From the NCBI RefSeq assembly GCF_004799035.1, contig NZ_MWIO01000026.1, positions 102,541-166,540 of the forward strand: a DNA stretch of 64,000 nt. Reading direction: 5' to 3'. Positions 47,171 through 57,948 of the stretch are shown here, piece by piece; position 1 is the stretch's first letter, and each line of letters opens with the position of its first letter. Source of the DNA: Rhodanobacter lindaniclasticus (lineage in GTDB: Bacteria; Pseudomonadota; Gammaproteobacteria; Xanthomonadales; Rhodanobacteraceae). The position numbers were made by a program, and so were the translations under genes. Under the pieces are notes generated by a model, which worked only from the letters and a program-made list of their open reading frames with translations, was not told the DNA's origin and searched no databases.

Positions 47171-48162
47171 TCGAGGAATACCGGGGTGCCGGACAGTCGC
47201 TCGGGCTCGCCGAGCTGCTGGATCGTGCACGCCCGCTGGTCATCCGCGGCCTGTGCCGCGACTGGCCGATGGTGGCGTGGTCGCGGCAATCGGACACGGC
47301 GTTTGCCCAAGGCCTGGCGAAGCTCGACAACGGCAGCGAGGTCGATGCGCTGCTGATGCCGGCAGGCGAGGGCGGCGTGATCGGCTACAACGCGGATGTC
47401 GACGGCTTCAACTACGCGCATCACCGGGTCTCGATCACCCGGGGCCTGCAGCGGCTGGCGGCCTGCAGCCGCCAGGACAATCCGCCGGGGCTGGCCATGC
47501 AGAGCGCGCTGATCGCCGACTGCCTGCCCGGTCTGCTGGACGACCACGCGATTCCATTCATCGGGAAGGCGATCCAGCCGCGCATCTGGATCGGCAACAA
47601 GGTCACCACGCCGGCGCATTTCGACGAATATCACAACATCGCCTGCGTGGTGTGCGGGGTGCGGCGCTTCACCCTGTTTGCACCCGAACAGGTGCGCAAC
47701 CTCTACATCGGTCCGCTCGATTTCGCGCCGACCGGCGCGGCGATCGGCATGGCCCGGCTCGATCGTCCCGACGATCCGCGCTTCCCCCGCCTGAAGGATG
47801 CGCTGGCCGAAGCGCAGGTGGCCGAGCTGCATCCCGGCGACGCGATCTACATCCCGCCGATGTGGTGGCACCACGTCGAGTCGCTGGAGCAGATCAACGC
47901 GCTGGTGAACTACTGGTGGAAGCCGGTGCCGGCCGGTGCCGAGGCGCCGGCCACGGCGCTGGGTTGCCTGATGCATTGCATTCTCGTGTTCCGCGCCTTG
48001 CCGCCGGCGGAGCGGGCGGCGTGGAAAGACATGCTGGATCACTACGTCTTCGGCGACGAGAACCCCGCCGCACACATTCCCGCCGGGCGGCGCGGGATAC
48101 TCGGCGCGCTCACGCCCGAGCAACGGGCCGAGTTCCGGGAAACCATCCGGCGTTATCTGTGA
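47158..48162 (+). CDS. Cupin-like (JmjC-fold) 2-oxoglutarate/Fe-type protein inside the trp operon
   Basis: 334 residues. A JmjC-like cupin: metal-binding HFDEYHN (His-x-Asp) and a later His in [10 protein letters not shown], with [13 protein letters not shown] and [14 protein letters not shown] typical of cupin_8 hydroxylase-like proteins. The ATG lies within trpF (13-base overlap), so it is translated with trpF. Its placement between trpF and trpB is known in xanthomonads. Substrate unknown: possibly a protein or RNA hydroxylase. Confidence 0.88.
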   Translation: MPGVIEEYRGAGQSLGLAELLDRARPLVIRGLCRDWPMVAWSRQSDTAFAQGLAKLDNGSEVDALLMPAGEGGVIGYNADVDGFNYAHHRVSITRGLQRLAACSRQDNPPGLAMQSALIADCLPGLLDDHAIPFIGKAIQPRIWIGNKVTTPAHFDEYHNIACVVCGVRRFTLFAPEQVRNLYIGPLDFAPTGAAIGMARLDRPDDPRFPRLKDALAEAQVAELHPGDAIYIPPMWWHHVESLEQINALVNYWWKPVPAGAEAPATALGCLMHCILVFRALPPAERAAWKDMLDHYVFGDENPAAHIPAGRRGILGALTPEQRAEFRETIRRYL

Positions 48163-48220
48163 GCTATCCGCTAAGATGATCGCTTGCCGCAGCGCGGCAG
48201 GCCCATCCCCGAGTGACCCC

Positions 48221-49428
<1,208 letters not shown>

Positions 49429-49432
<4 letters not shown>

Positions 49433-50229
49433 GCCGCATCGATCGGCGCTTCGCCGCGCTGAAAACTGCCGGCCGCACCGGCCTGATCCCCTTCGTCACC
49501 GCGGGTGATCCGTCGCCGCAGCACATGGTGGCGATGATGCATGCGCTGGTGGGAGCGGGAGCGGACCTGATCGAGCTGGGCGTGCCGTTTTCCGATCCGA
49601 TGGCGGATGGTCCGGTGATCCAGCACGCCAGCGAGCGGGCGATCGCCAAGGGTGTAGGGCTCACGCAGGTGCTGGGCTGGGTGCATGCCTTTCGCCAGCG
49701 CGATGCGGAAACCCCGATCGTGCTGATGGGCTACCTGAACCCGCTGGAGACCCACGGCTACGCGCGCTTCGCGCGGGAGGCGGTGGCAGCCGGGGTCGAC
49801 GGCGTGCTGCTGGTCGATTGTCCGCTGGAGGAGTCGGCCATGCTGCAACCGCTGCGCGAGGCGGGGCTGCAGCAGATCCTGCTCGCCGCACCCACCACCG
49901 CACCCGCGCGTATGGCGCAGTTGTGCAGTTCGGCGGAAGGCTTCCTGTATTATGTATCGTTCGCCGGCGTTACCGGGGCGGCGCAGTTGAGCGTCAACGA
50001 GATTGCCGCGCGCGTTGCCGAAGTCCGGGCCCTCGCCGGCACGCCGGTGGCGGTGGGTTTCGGTATCCGTGATGCGGCAAGTGCCGTGGCGATCGCCGGG
50101 TTTGCCGACGCGGTGGTCATCGGCAGCGCGCTGGTCGAGAGCCTGGCGGGGGCGACGGATGCGGCGGATATCGTGGGTCGTGCGCGCAGCTTCCTGCAGC
50201 CGATCCGCGCGGCGCTGGATGCACGCTGA
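49429..50229 (+). CDS. trpA: Tryptophan synthase alpha chain
   Basis: 266 residues. [27 protein letters not shown] (catalytic Glu and Asp) and [31 protein letters not shown] are all in place. It cleaves indole-3-glycerol phosphate. The ATGA overlap with trpB couples the subunits. Confidence 0.98.
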
Positions 50230-50269
50230 GGCGGTCGACCCGGCCGCCTCGAACGTTTGAGGTATTGCG

Positions 50270-51139
<870 letters not shown>

Positions 51140-51242
51140 GCATCGGCCTACCGACGTCGTGGATCGATCTCGATCGTCCGCAACGTCGAACCCGAGGCAA
51201 CATGGCGACGAGGAGCATCGACCCGTTCGGGCGAGGGCACAA

Positions 51243-51270
51243 AAAAAGCCGGCACGAGGCCGGCTTTTTT
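51243..51270. terminator. Bidirectional intrinsic terminator (accD / tRNA-Pro)
   Basis: AAAAAGCCGGC-ACGAG-GCCGGCTTTTT with T-runs on both strands. It lies between accD (plus) and tRNA-Pro (minus) and can serve both. Confidence 0.9.
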
Positions 51271-51279
51271 CATGCAACT

Positions 51280-51356
51280 TGGTCGGGGAGACAGGATTTG
51301 AACCTGCGACTTCTACGTCCCGAACGTAGCGCTCTACCAGGCTGAGCTACACCCCG
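51280..51356 (-). tRNA. tRNA-Pro (anticodon CGG)
   Basis: 77 bases read on the minus strand: acceptor CGGGGTG pairs with the 3' arm, CCA is encoded, the T-loop is GTTCAAATC, and the anticodon stem CTACG/CGTAG encloses TTCGGGA, giving anticodon CGG. All four arms fold. Confidence 0.95.
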
Positions 51357-51372
51357 TGGGAAGCCGCGTATC

Positions 51373-52530
51373 TTAATCGCCGGACGAGGCCTTGGCAACT
51401 GCCTGGCGTGTCGCAGGGCGGTCGGGCAGCAGGTTGGCGAGGCGTGGATGCAGCAGATCGTGGCGCCAGCCCTCGAGGGAATCCGGCCATTCGGCGGTGA
51501 CCACGTATTCCTCCAGCAGCTTGCGCGGGCACAGCAGGCCGGGTGGCAGGTCGAGTTCGGCGGCGAGTGTGTCGACCGACTGCTTCATCGCCGCCAGGGC
51601 CTGCTTGGCGACGCCCTGCGGATGGCCGGGGATGCGGGCGGTGGCGTCGATTTCCTCCGTGGTGACGGCGGGCGTGAGCACCTCGAACAGTTCGTTGCGC
51701 TGGGCGGAGCGCAGCGCACGCTGGCCACGGGCGCGCTGCTCAAGCTCAGCCAGCGTCGCCGGTGGCTGCTGCGCCAGGCTGAGGGCGAGGGTGTCGTCCA
51801 GCAGCCACGGGCGCGGTACGTCGAGGCGGCGGGCGCAGCTGTCGCGCCACAGCAGGAGCCGACGCAGACGCGCCTGTGCCGTTGGCGCCCAATCCGCCGC
51901 CGCGCGCAGGGCGCGCTGGGGTTGCAGGTCGCCTTCGCGGTGCACGCGGCGCTTGAGGCGTTCGCAATCCTGCGCGTGCCAGTCGCTGCGCCCGCGTTGC
52001 TGCAGGCGCTCGGCAAGTTGTTCGTGGATGGTCTTCAGGTAGACCACGTCCAGCGCGGCGTAGCTGCATTGCGAGGAGGTCAGCGGCCGGCGCATCCAGT
52101 CCGAGCGGGTTTCGCCCTTGTCCAGTTCCACGCCGGCCAGCTCAGCCACCAGCGCGCGGTAGCTGACACCCAGGCCCATGCCCGCGAAGGCGGCGGCGAT
52201 CTGCGTGTCGAACAACTGGTGCGGACCGGCCGGCAGCAGCGGCGCCAGCACCTCGAGGTCCTCGCTGGCACTGTGCATCACGGTCACCGCCTCGCCTGCG
52301 CCCAGCAGTGGCTGCAGCGCCGCGCCGATCGGGAAGGCCAGCGGATCGACCAGCGCATGGCGGCCATTCCAGCCCAGTTGCAGCAGGGCCAGCTGGGGGT
52401 AGAACGTGTCGCGGCGCATGAATTCGGTGTCGAGGCCGATGGCCGCGTCCGGGGGCAGGGCGGCAAGCCAGGATTGCAACGCGTCGGGCTGGTCGATCCA
52501 GTCGGCAGCGGCGGTTTGAGACAGCGACAT
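51373..52530 (-). CDS. rnd: Ribonuclease D
   Basis: 385 residues. The DEDD exonuclease fold has Asp34 and Glu36 (GLDTEFMRRDTFYP), LHSASEDLE-type (here HSASEDLEVL), and Asp/Tyr in YAALDVVYL; an HRDC-like C-terminus follows. GAAGGAG precedes ATG 52530. It trims tRNA 3' ends, so its place next to a tRNA gene is apt but probably coincidental. Confidence 0.95.
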   Translation of the reverse strand: MSLSQTAAADWIDQPDALQSWLAALPPDAAIGLDTEFMRRDTFYPQLALLQLGWNGRHALVDPLAFPIGAALQPLLGAGEAVTVMHSASEDLEVLAPLLPAGPHQLFDTQIAAAFAGMGLGVSYRALVAELAGVELDKGETRSDWMRRPLTSSQCSYAALDVVYLKTIHEQLAERLQQRGRSDWHAQDCERLKRRVHREGDLQPQRALRAAADWAPTAQARLRRLLLWRDSCARRLDVPRPWLLDDTLALSLAQQPPATLAELEQRARGQRALRSAQRNELFEVLTPAVTTEEIDATARIPGHPQGVAKQALAAMKQSVDTLAAELDLPPGLLCPRKLLEEYVVTAEWPDSLEGWRHDLLHPRLANLLPDRPATRQAVAKASSGD

Positions 52531-52779
52531 CGGGGCTCCTTCGCAGGGTGCCGGCGCGGATTGCCCTGCCGGTGGTTTGTGCCTATGGTGAATGGGATCC
52601 GGGTGAAAACGAATCGTCCGGTGGCCGGGCGGGGCGTGACGCGTGCCCAGCCGGCGTATCGGCGAGAATGGCTTCGGGTGTCGTTGGCCGGCAATGACGC
52701 TGCAACGATCTCCGTCGCGAAGGTTTCCAACGCTCGAACTCCTTGGCACGATAACAGGCCGCAACCGGGACGCCCATCC

Positions 52780-54717
52780 ATGCCACGCAATGTCATCCTG
52801 CGCCGTCAGCGTTTCTTCGGTGGGGCGCTGGGCATGATCGTGCTGGGCGTCGCGCTGACGTATCACTTTTTCCCGCAATGGTTCCATGTGGCTCCCGGGC
52901 AGATACCGCAGCGGGCGATGAACCTGGGCGGCACGCTGCCGAGCGGCAACCTGCCGCCGCAGCGCGTGGCGGCGATCAACGAACTCAATGCCGGCCCGCC
53001 GCTGACGCTGGCGCCGACCGCAGTGATCGTGGCGCGCAACCGCAACAACGCCAACCTGCCCGAGCAGAAGTCGGCCGAATCACCGCAGGTGAGGGAGCTG
53101 CTGGCGCGGGCGGACAAGGCGTTCCGCGCCGGCCAGCTGGCCGGCGATCCCGAGAGTGCCGCCGCCTTGTTCATGCAGGCGGTGAAGGAGCAGCCGGACA
53201 ATCGACGCGCGGTGCAGGGCCTGTTCGATGTGCGCGCGAGGCTGGTGGCGGAGATCGACCAGGACATCGCGGTCGGTGACGTCGATGCGGCGGAGGATTT
53301 GCTCGATACCTTGCGCACCCTGCCCAATGCGGAGCAGGAGGTCGCGCAGCTGGAAGAGAACCTCAAGACCCTGGCCACCGTGCGCCCGATGCTGGCCGCG
53401 GCGGCAACGCTGTTGCAACAGGGCAAGGCCGACCAGCCCGAGGGCGACAACGCGTTGGAGCTGTACCGCCAGGTGCAGCAGCTCGATCCGCAGAACGCGG
53501 TGGCCGAGCAGGGGATTTTCCAGGTTCAGCGCGCAGTGCTTGACCGCGCCCTGGCGGCGGTCGCGCAGAACGATTTCGCCGGTGCCGAACGGGAGCTGGC
53601 CCGGGCGCAGGCGGTCCGCCCGGGTTCGCAGCAGATGCACGACGTGCAGCAGCGCATCGACGACATGCGTCGCCAGCGCGCCAGCGGGGTGCTGGCGCAG
53701 GCGCGCCTGGCGCTGGATGGCGGCAACCTCGAACTGGCGACGAGACTGGTCGCGCAGGCGCGCGCCACCGATGCCGACCTGCCCGAGCTGGCGCAGGTGG
53801 ACGAGCAGCTGACCAACGCGCGCCTATATGCGAACTACAAACCGGGCCAGGTGTTCACCGATCGCTACGTCGACCTGCCCGGCAAGGCCCCGTCGATGGT
53901 GGTGGTACCTACCGGCTCGTTCCTGATGGGCGCCGCGGCGGACAACGAGGACCGTACCGACGCCCAGCTGCCGCAGCACCGGGCCACCCTGGCCAAGGGC
54001 TTCGCCATCGCGCGCACGGAAATCAGCGTGGGCGAATTCCGCGAGTTCGTGCGCGCCAGCGGCTACGTACCCGACTCCAGCCGGCTTGGCGGGGCCAGCG
54101 TGTACGACGAGCGCAGCGGCGCCATGCGCGACGATTCCAACGCCAGCTGGCAGGACGACTACGCCGGCCGCAAGGCGGAGGACGACCTGCCGGTGGTGAA
54201 CGTCTCGTGGAACGATGCCGTGGCCTACGCCAAATGGCTGAGCGAGCGCACCGGCAAACACTATCGCCTGCCCAGCGAAGCGGAGTTCGAGTACGCGCTG
54301 CGCGGTGGCACCACCAGTCGCTACTGGTGGGGCGACGCGGCGCCCAATCGCAACGTGGAGAACCTGACCGGCTCCGGCGACCGCTCGCACAGCGGGCGTC
54401 GCTGGAGCAATGCCTTTCGCGGCTACCGCGATGGCTACTGGGGCCCGGCGCCGGTGATGAGCTTCGTCGCCAATCCGTTCGGGCTGTACGACATGGACGG
54501 CAACGTCTCCGAGTGGGTGGCCGATTGCTGGCACGACAACTACATCCGCGCCCCCGACGACGGCAGCGCATGGATCAACCCGGGTTGCCGTGCCCACGTG
54601 CTGCGCGGCGGCTCCTGGGGCAGCTCGCCCGCGCAGGTGATCTCGGCCTACCGTCAGGGTGCCGAGGGTGATGTGCGCAGCGGCCGCGTGGGCTTCCGCG
54701 TGGTGCGCGAGTTGTAG
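52780..54717 (+). CDS. Membrane-anchored TPR protein with SUMF1/FGE-fold domain, catalytic cysteines absent
   Basis: 645 residues. The longer upstream frame lies over rnd and is a shadow; ATG 52780 is taken. A transmembrane anchor (GGALGMIVLGVALTYHFFP) is followed by TPR-like helices (about residues 110-350). A SUMF1/FGE-sulfatase domain starts near 370: MVVVPTGSFLMGA, PVVNVSWNDAVAYAKWL, YRLPSEAEFEYALRGG, DMDGNVSEWVADCW, HVLRGGSWGSSP, GRVGFRVVREL. In true formylglycine-generating enzymes two cysteines follow RGGS; here Gly, Ser and Ser stand there, so sulfatase activation is unlikely. A structural or binding role is inferred. Confidence 0.85.
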   Translation: MPRNVILRRQRFFGGALGMIVLGVALTYHFFPQWFHVAPGQIPQRAMNLGGTLPSGNLPPQRVAAINELNAGPPLTLAPTAVIVARNRNNANLPEQKSAESPQVRELLARADKAFRAGQLAGDPESAAALFMQAVKEQPDNRRAVQGLFDVRARLVAEIDQDIAVGDVDAAEDLLDTLRTLPNAEQEVAQLEENLKTLATVRPMLAAAATLLQQGKADQPEGDNALELYRQVQQLDPQNAVAEQGIFQVQRAVLDRALAAVAQNDFAGAERELARAQAVRPGSQQMHDVQQRIDDMRRQRASGVLAQARLALDGGNLELATRLVAQARATDADLPELAQVDEQLTNARLYANYKPGQVFTDRYVDLPGKAPSMVVVPTGSFLMGAAADNEDRTDAQLPQHRATLAKGFAIARTEISVGEFREFVRASGYVPDSSRLGGASVYDERSGAMRDDSNASWQDDYAGRKAEDDLPVVNVSWNDAVAYAKWLSERTGKHYRLPSEAEFEYALRGGTTSRYWWGDAAPNRNVENLTGSGDRSHSGRRWSNAFRGYRDGYWGPAPVMSFVANPFGLYDMDGNVSEWVADCWHDNYIRAPDDGSAWINPGCRAHVLRGGSWGSSPAQVISAYRQGAEGDVRSGRVGFRVVREL

Positions 54718-54774
54718 GGGCACTGAATAGCGGCCTTGGCGTTCACTGCTCGAAGCTTGCTTTGTTCCGATTCA

Positions 54775-54893
54775 TCGACATGTTGGCTTGATATGTTGAT
54801 TAAAAAGTTGTTTTTCGACATTTCATGGGCTAATGTTTAGGCCTTCGACATGTCACCAAAACGTGTCGATGCCGCCGGAATCCATCGACATGC
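54775..54893 (+). promoter_or_regulatory. Phased TCGACATGT half-sites upstream of fic
   Basis: Copies at 54775 (TCGACATGT), 54815 (TCGACATTT), 54845 (TCGACATGT) and 54885 (TCGACATGC, overlapping the fic start) are spaced 40, 30 and 40 bases. Site 54845 also faces an inverted copy ACGTGTCGA at 54861, one mismatch, forming a palindrome with a 7-base spacer just after the -10. This looks like an operator array for a dimeric repressor. The regulator is not proven. Confidence 0.6.
54808..54836 (+). promoter_or_regulatory. Candidate fic promoter
   Basis: TTGTTT (54808-54813) and TAATGT (54831-54836) with a 17-base spacer, in AT-rich DNA. Half-site 54815 lies in the spacer and the palindrome begins just downstream of the -10, so a bound protein would block transcription. 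Confidence 0.45.
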
Positions 54894-56014
54894 CTTTCGA
54901 TCCCACTCGCCCGTTTGATGACCTGCCGGCGCTCCCGCCGACGGCCGACATCGAGTCGCGGGCGCTGCTCAAGGCCTGCATCGAGGCACGCGCTGCGCTG
55001 GCCGAGCTCAAGAGCATCGGCGCCGCCATTCCCAATCAAGCCGTCCTCATCAATACCATCCCGCTGCTGGAAGCCCAGGCCAGCAGCGAGATCGAGAACA
55101 TCGTCACCACCAGCGATGCCCTGTTCCGCTTCGCCCAGGACGAGCAGGCCGCCGATCCGGCCACCAAGGAAGCGCTGAGCTACCGCGCCGCCCTGCGCGA
55201 GGGCTTCGATTCGCTGGCCGAGCGCCCGCTCGGCACCGGCACCGCCGTGCGCGTGTGCAGCCGCCTGAAGAACCGCGACATGGATGTCCGCCGCGTCCCC
55301 GGTACCGCGCTCAAAAATGCCGCCACCGGCGAAGTCGTCTACACCCCGCCCCAGGGCGAGGCGCTGCTGCGCGACAAGCTGGCCAACTGGGAGCGTTTCA
55401 TCCATGACGCCACGGACATCGATCCGCTGATCCGCATGGCCGTCGCGCATTACCAGTTCGAGGCCATCCACCCGTTCCTCGACGGCAACGGCCGCACCGG
55501 CCGCGTGCTCAACCTGCTGCTGCTGGTGGAGCATGGGCTGCTGGATCAGCCCGTGCTGTACCTGTCCCGCCACATCCTGCGCCATCGCATCGACTACTAC
55601 CGCCTGCTGCTTGCCGTCACCCGCGACGGCGCGTGGCAGGACTGGATCGCCTTCATGCTCGATGCGGTCGCCCAGACCGCGCGCTGGACCGGCGACAAGA
55701 TCCGCGCGATCCAGGCCCTGCACTCACAGGCCACCGATTTCGTGCGCACGCACGCGCCGAAAATCTACAGCCGCGAGCTGGTCGATGCGCTGTTCGTGCA
55801 GCCGTACTGCCGCATCCAGAACCTGGTGGACGGCGGCATTGCCAAGCGCCAGACCGCCTCCGTCTACCTCAAGCAGCTGGCCGACCTCGGCATGCTGGTG
55901 GAGGTCAAGGTCGGACGCGAAAAGCTGTTCCTGCACCCCAACTTCGTTCGCCTGCTCACCAGCGACGACCATCCCGTGCTGCCCTATGGCAACACCGCAA
56001 GCCGGAAAGACTGA
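54890..56014 (+). CDS. Fic family AMPylase-like protein (class II, self-inhibited)
   Basis: 374 residues from ATG 54890; ATGs at 54833 and 54869 are in frame but lie in the operator. An N-terminal Fic/DOC-N helix region holds the inhibitory motif S65-x3-E69-N70 (SSEIEN). Fic core motif [12 protein letters not shown] starts at His194 and is intact, so transfer of a nucleotide (usually AMP) is feasible. The C-terminal 60 residues ([20 protein letters not shown] ... [19 protein letters not shown]) look like a winged helix, as in SoFic-type proteins. Target unknown. First gene of the accessory cluster. Confidence 0.92.
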   Translation: MPFDPTRPFDDLPALPPTADIESRALLKACIEARAALAELKSIGAAIPNQAVLINTIPLLEAQASSEIENIVTTSDALFRFAQDEQAADPATKEALSYRAALREGFDSLAERPLGTGTAVRVCSRLKNRDMDVRRVPGTALKNAATGEVVYTPPQGEALLRDKLANWERFIHDATDIDPLIRMAVAHYQFEAIHPFLDGNGRTGRVLNLLLLVEHGLLDQPVLYLSRHILRHRIDYYRLLLAVTRDGAWQDWIAFMLDAVAQTARWTGDKIRAIQALHSQATDFVRTHAPKIYSRELVDALFVQPYCRIQNLVDGGIAKRQTASVYLKQLADLGMLVEVKVGREKLFLHPNFVRLLTSDDHPVLPYGNTASRKD

Positions 56015-56017
56015 TCC

Positions 56018-56149
56018 ATGACTGCCGACATCAACCTGGCCGTGCACGGGCTGGAAGGTTTCATCCGCGCCGGCAACGACGCTGTCACCTATTACAAAAT
56101 GCTTCCGGCAGCCAGTAAATCCATGAAGGGGACACCGTGTCACGACTGA
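56018..56149 (+). CDS. 43-residue ORF between fic and the methyltransferase stub
   Basis: ATG starts 3 bases after the fic stop; the stop is 13 bases inside the next ORF. The peptide (MTADINLAVHGLEGFIRAGN, ending GTPCHD) has no known match. It may be a small protein, perhaps an antitoxin-like partner, or an artefact of the overlapping start. No separate ribosome-binding site is obvious. Confidence 0.35.
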   Translation: MTADINLAVHGLEGFIRAGNDAVTYYKMLPAASKSMKGTPCHD

Positions 56150-56667
56150 CCGATTTGATTGCCGAAGCCAAGGCAAAAGACCCGCAGATGGGCGCGGACC
56201 TGGAACGGGAGTTCAGGGCGCTTTCGTCGCGGCTGCCGTTCGGGCTCAACTTCGAGCGGCATCGTCCGGAAGCGGTCGAGTTGCCGCAGCGCCCTGTGCG
56301 CAAGGGTGACAAGGTCCGCGTGTTGCCCGAGCGTGGCTCGACGCTCAAGGGCGACCCGCGCCTGTGGCTGGTCACGCGCATCCACAAACAGGACGCCGAC
56401 AGGGTCGCAGAGCTGGCGTTGCTCGATGCCAACGAGCCGGAGACGTTGACGGCCGCGGTTGACGACTTGGTGGTAGTCGTGGAGTTCCGCGACACGATTT
56501 ATCCCGGCCTCATCGCTACCGGCAAGGTCGAACGCGGCGGTGACAAGCTGTACCACACCGTCATCAACGGCGAGAACTACCACGTGTTGAAGGCGCTCAC
56601 GTTCACGCATCGCGGCAAGGTAGATGCGATTTACATCGACCCGCCGTACAGACTGGGCTTGGAGTGA
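56137..56667 (+). pseudogene. N-terminal stub of a type III-like DNA methyltransferase (mod)
   Basis: 176 residues starting at GTG 56137 behind AAGGGGAC. It resembles the N-terminal part of site-specific Mod proteins (LIAEAKAKDPQMGADLEREF ... GDKLYHTVINGENYHVLKAL ... GKVDAIYIDPPY). DPPY (168-171) is the catalytic motif IV, but the protein ends five residues later (RLGLE, TGA). The SAM-binding FxGxG and the target domain are missing, so no methylation is expected. The break abuts the HNH gene. Most mod genes are about 600 codons. Confidence 0.8.
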
Positions 56668-56671
56668 AAGA

Positions 56672-57586
56672 ATGAAATTCTGGCTAGGCGTGACGGATAA
56701 TCGTTGGTACGAGTTTGTCAGCACTCGGGGACTTGATGAGGTCAATTTCTGGCAGCCATCGGCCCGCCCCCCATTTACCACCTTGCCTGCAGGTACGCCG
56801 TTCCTTTTCAAGCTGAAGCGTCCATACAACCACGTCGTTGGTGGAGGTTTTTTCTCAAATTACACGACGCTTCCACTATCGCAGGCGTGGGACTTTTTTG
56901 GCGAAGAGAATGGTTCGGCTACATATGCAGATTTTGAAAGTCTTATTAGTTCAAACGCGCGTGCCGCGGCAACGGCAAATCGCCAAATTGGGTGCACGGT
57001 TGTCTCGGACGTGTTCTATTTTCCACGAAAGGATTGGATTCCGGTTGACGGGTTGTTCCCGAACCCGATCATGGTGGGAAAGCAATACGACTCCGCCGAA
57101 GAGAATGGCGCCGCACTCTGGGCGCAGATTGAGCCAGCTTTGCGCGCCGTTGCTCACTCAGCTGGCGTGCATGAGGAATCACCTCGCTACGGTGAGGCGT
57201 TTCTTCAACGAGGGAGATTGGGGCAAGGCGCATTCCGCACGCTTGTGCTAGATGCCTATGATCGCAGATGTGCGCTAACGGGCGAGTCGACTCTACCCGT
57301 ACTTGAGGCCGCGCATATCAGACCTTACGCCGACCATGGTCAACACAGAACTTCGAACGGCCTGCTACTTCGTTCCGATTTCCATAAGCTATTTGACCTC
57401 GGTTTGGTCACTGTTCGGCCAGACTATCGCATTAGCGTTAGTTCTCGGATAAGAGATTTGTACTTCAATGGAAAGGCCTACTATCGGCTCGATGGTCAAG
57501 AGTTGGAACGATTGCCGAAGCAGCCTGGCGATCAGCCGGATCGCGAAGCTCTGCGCTGGCACAACGAAAACAGGTTCATGCCATGA
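56672..57586 (+). CDS. HNH restriction-type endonuclease (HNH_2)
   Basis: 304 residues. The ATG is 4 bases after the mod stub stop, with GGAG at 8 bases. The N-terminal half (FWLGVTDNRWYEFVSTRGLD ... PYNHVVGGGFFSNYTTLP) is a separate, unidentified domain. The C-terminal HNH domain reads CALTGESTLPVLEAAHIRPY ... NGLLLRSDFHKLFDLGLVTV, with His and Asn/His of the nuclease in place. Codon use (AGA, TTA, ATA) is AT-richer than its neighbours, which suggests a recent foreign origin. Confidence 0.9.
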   Translation: MKFWLGVTDNRWYEFVSTRGLDEVNFWQPSARPPFTTLPAGTPFLFKLKRPYNHVVGGGFFSNYTTLPLSQAWDFFGEENGSATYADFESLISSNARAAATANRQIGCTVVSDVFYFPRKDWIPVDGLFPNPIMVGKQYDSAEENGAALWAQIEPALRAVAHSAGVHEESPRYGEAFLQRGRLGQGAFRTLVLDAYDRRCALTGESTLPVLEAAHIRPYADHGQHRTSNGLLLRSDFHKLFDLGLVTVRPDYRISVSSRIRDLYFNGKAYYRLDGQELERLPKQPGDQPDREALRWHNENRFMP

Positions 57587-57933
57587 GTATCATAGACAAC
57601 CCTGAGGTGAAGAAAGCCGTTCTCGATTTTAGATCGGTGCGCGATTGGAATCAGTTTCATACACTTCGTACGCTTTCAGTCGCTCTCGCGGTAGAAGCCG
57701 CGGAGTTGGCTGAGATAACTCAATGGACGCCAGATTCAGAACTGGCCCAACGTTCCGTGGAGATGCGTGACAAAATTGAAGAGGAGATCGCTGATATTTG
57801 TATTCTTCTCACCTATTTCGTGCATGACGTGGGCATCGATATTGATGGGGTTGTCAAAAGGAAACTTATCGCAAATGGCGTCAAGTACCCCGTAGATCGT
57901 TTCAAGGGGTCATATCGTAAGTACAACGAGTAA
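57583..57933 (+). CDS. MazG-like nucleotide pyrophosphohydrolase
   Basis: 116 residues. All-alpha NTP-PPase of the MazG-like (RS21-C6/dCTPase) type: RDWNQFHTLRTLSVALAVEAAELAEITQW, with EAAELAE and a downstream EEIADICILLTYF that supplies the metal-binding E-x2-E and E-x3-D positions. It overlaps the HNH gene by 4 bases, so they are one cassette. It may cut (d)NTPs; a phage-defence role by nucleotide depletion is inference. AT-richer than neighbours. Confidence 0.88.
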   Translation: MSIIDNPEVKKAVLDFRSVRDWNQFHTLRTLSVALAVEAAELAEITQWTPDSELAQRSVEMRDKIEEEIADICILLTYFVHDVGIDIDGVVKRKLIANGVKYPVDRFKGSYRKYNE

Positions 57934-57948
57934 ATTCTCTCGGCGGCC

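Noticed and set aside
51448..52779. Upstream extension of the SUMF1-fold protein to 1089 residues
   Set aside because: The extra 444 codons lie antisense to rnd, which is well supported; the membrane anchor fits start 52780.
52780..54717. Formylglycine-generating enzyme for sulfatases
   Set aside because: Fold matches but the cysteines after RGGS are missing and no sulfatase gene is nearby.
54718..54889. Left attachment site matching the tRNA-Leu 3' end
   Set aside because: No stretch resembling the last 20 bases of the tRNA was found in this space.
54775..54893. CRISPR-like array because of the regular TCGACATGT copies
   Set aside because: Repeats are only 9 bases, one is inverted, and the spacing of 30-40 bases with a promoter between them fits an operator, not a CRISPR.
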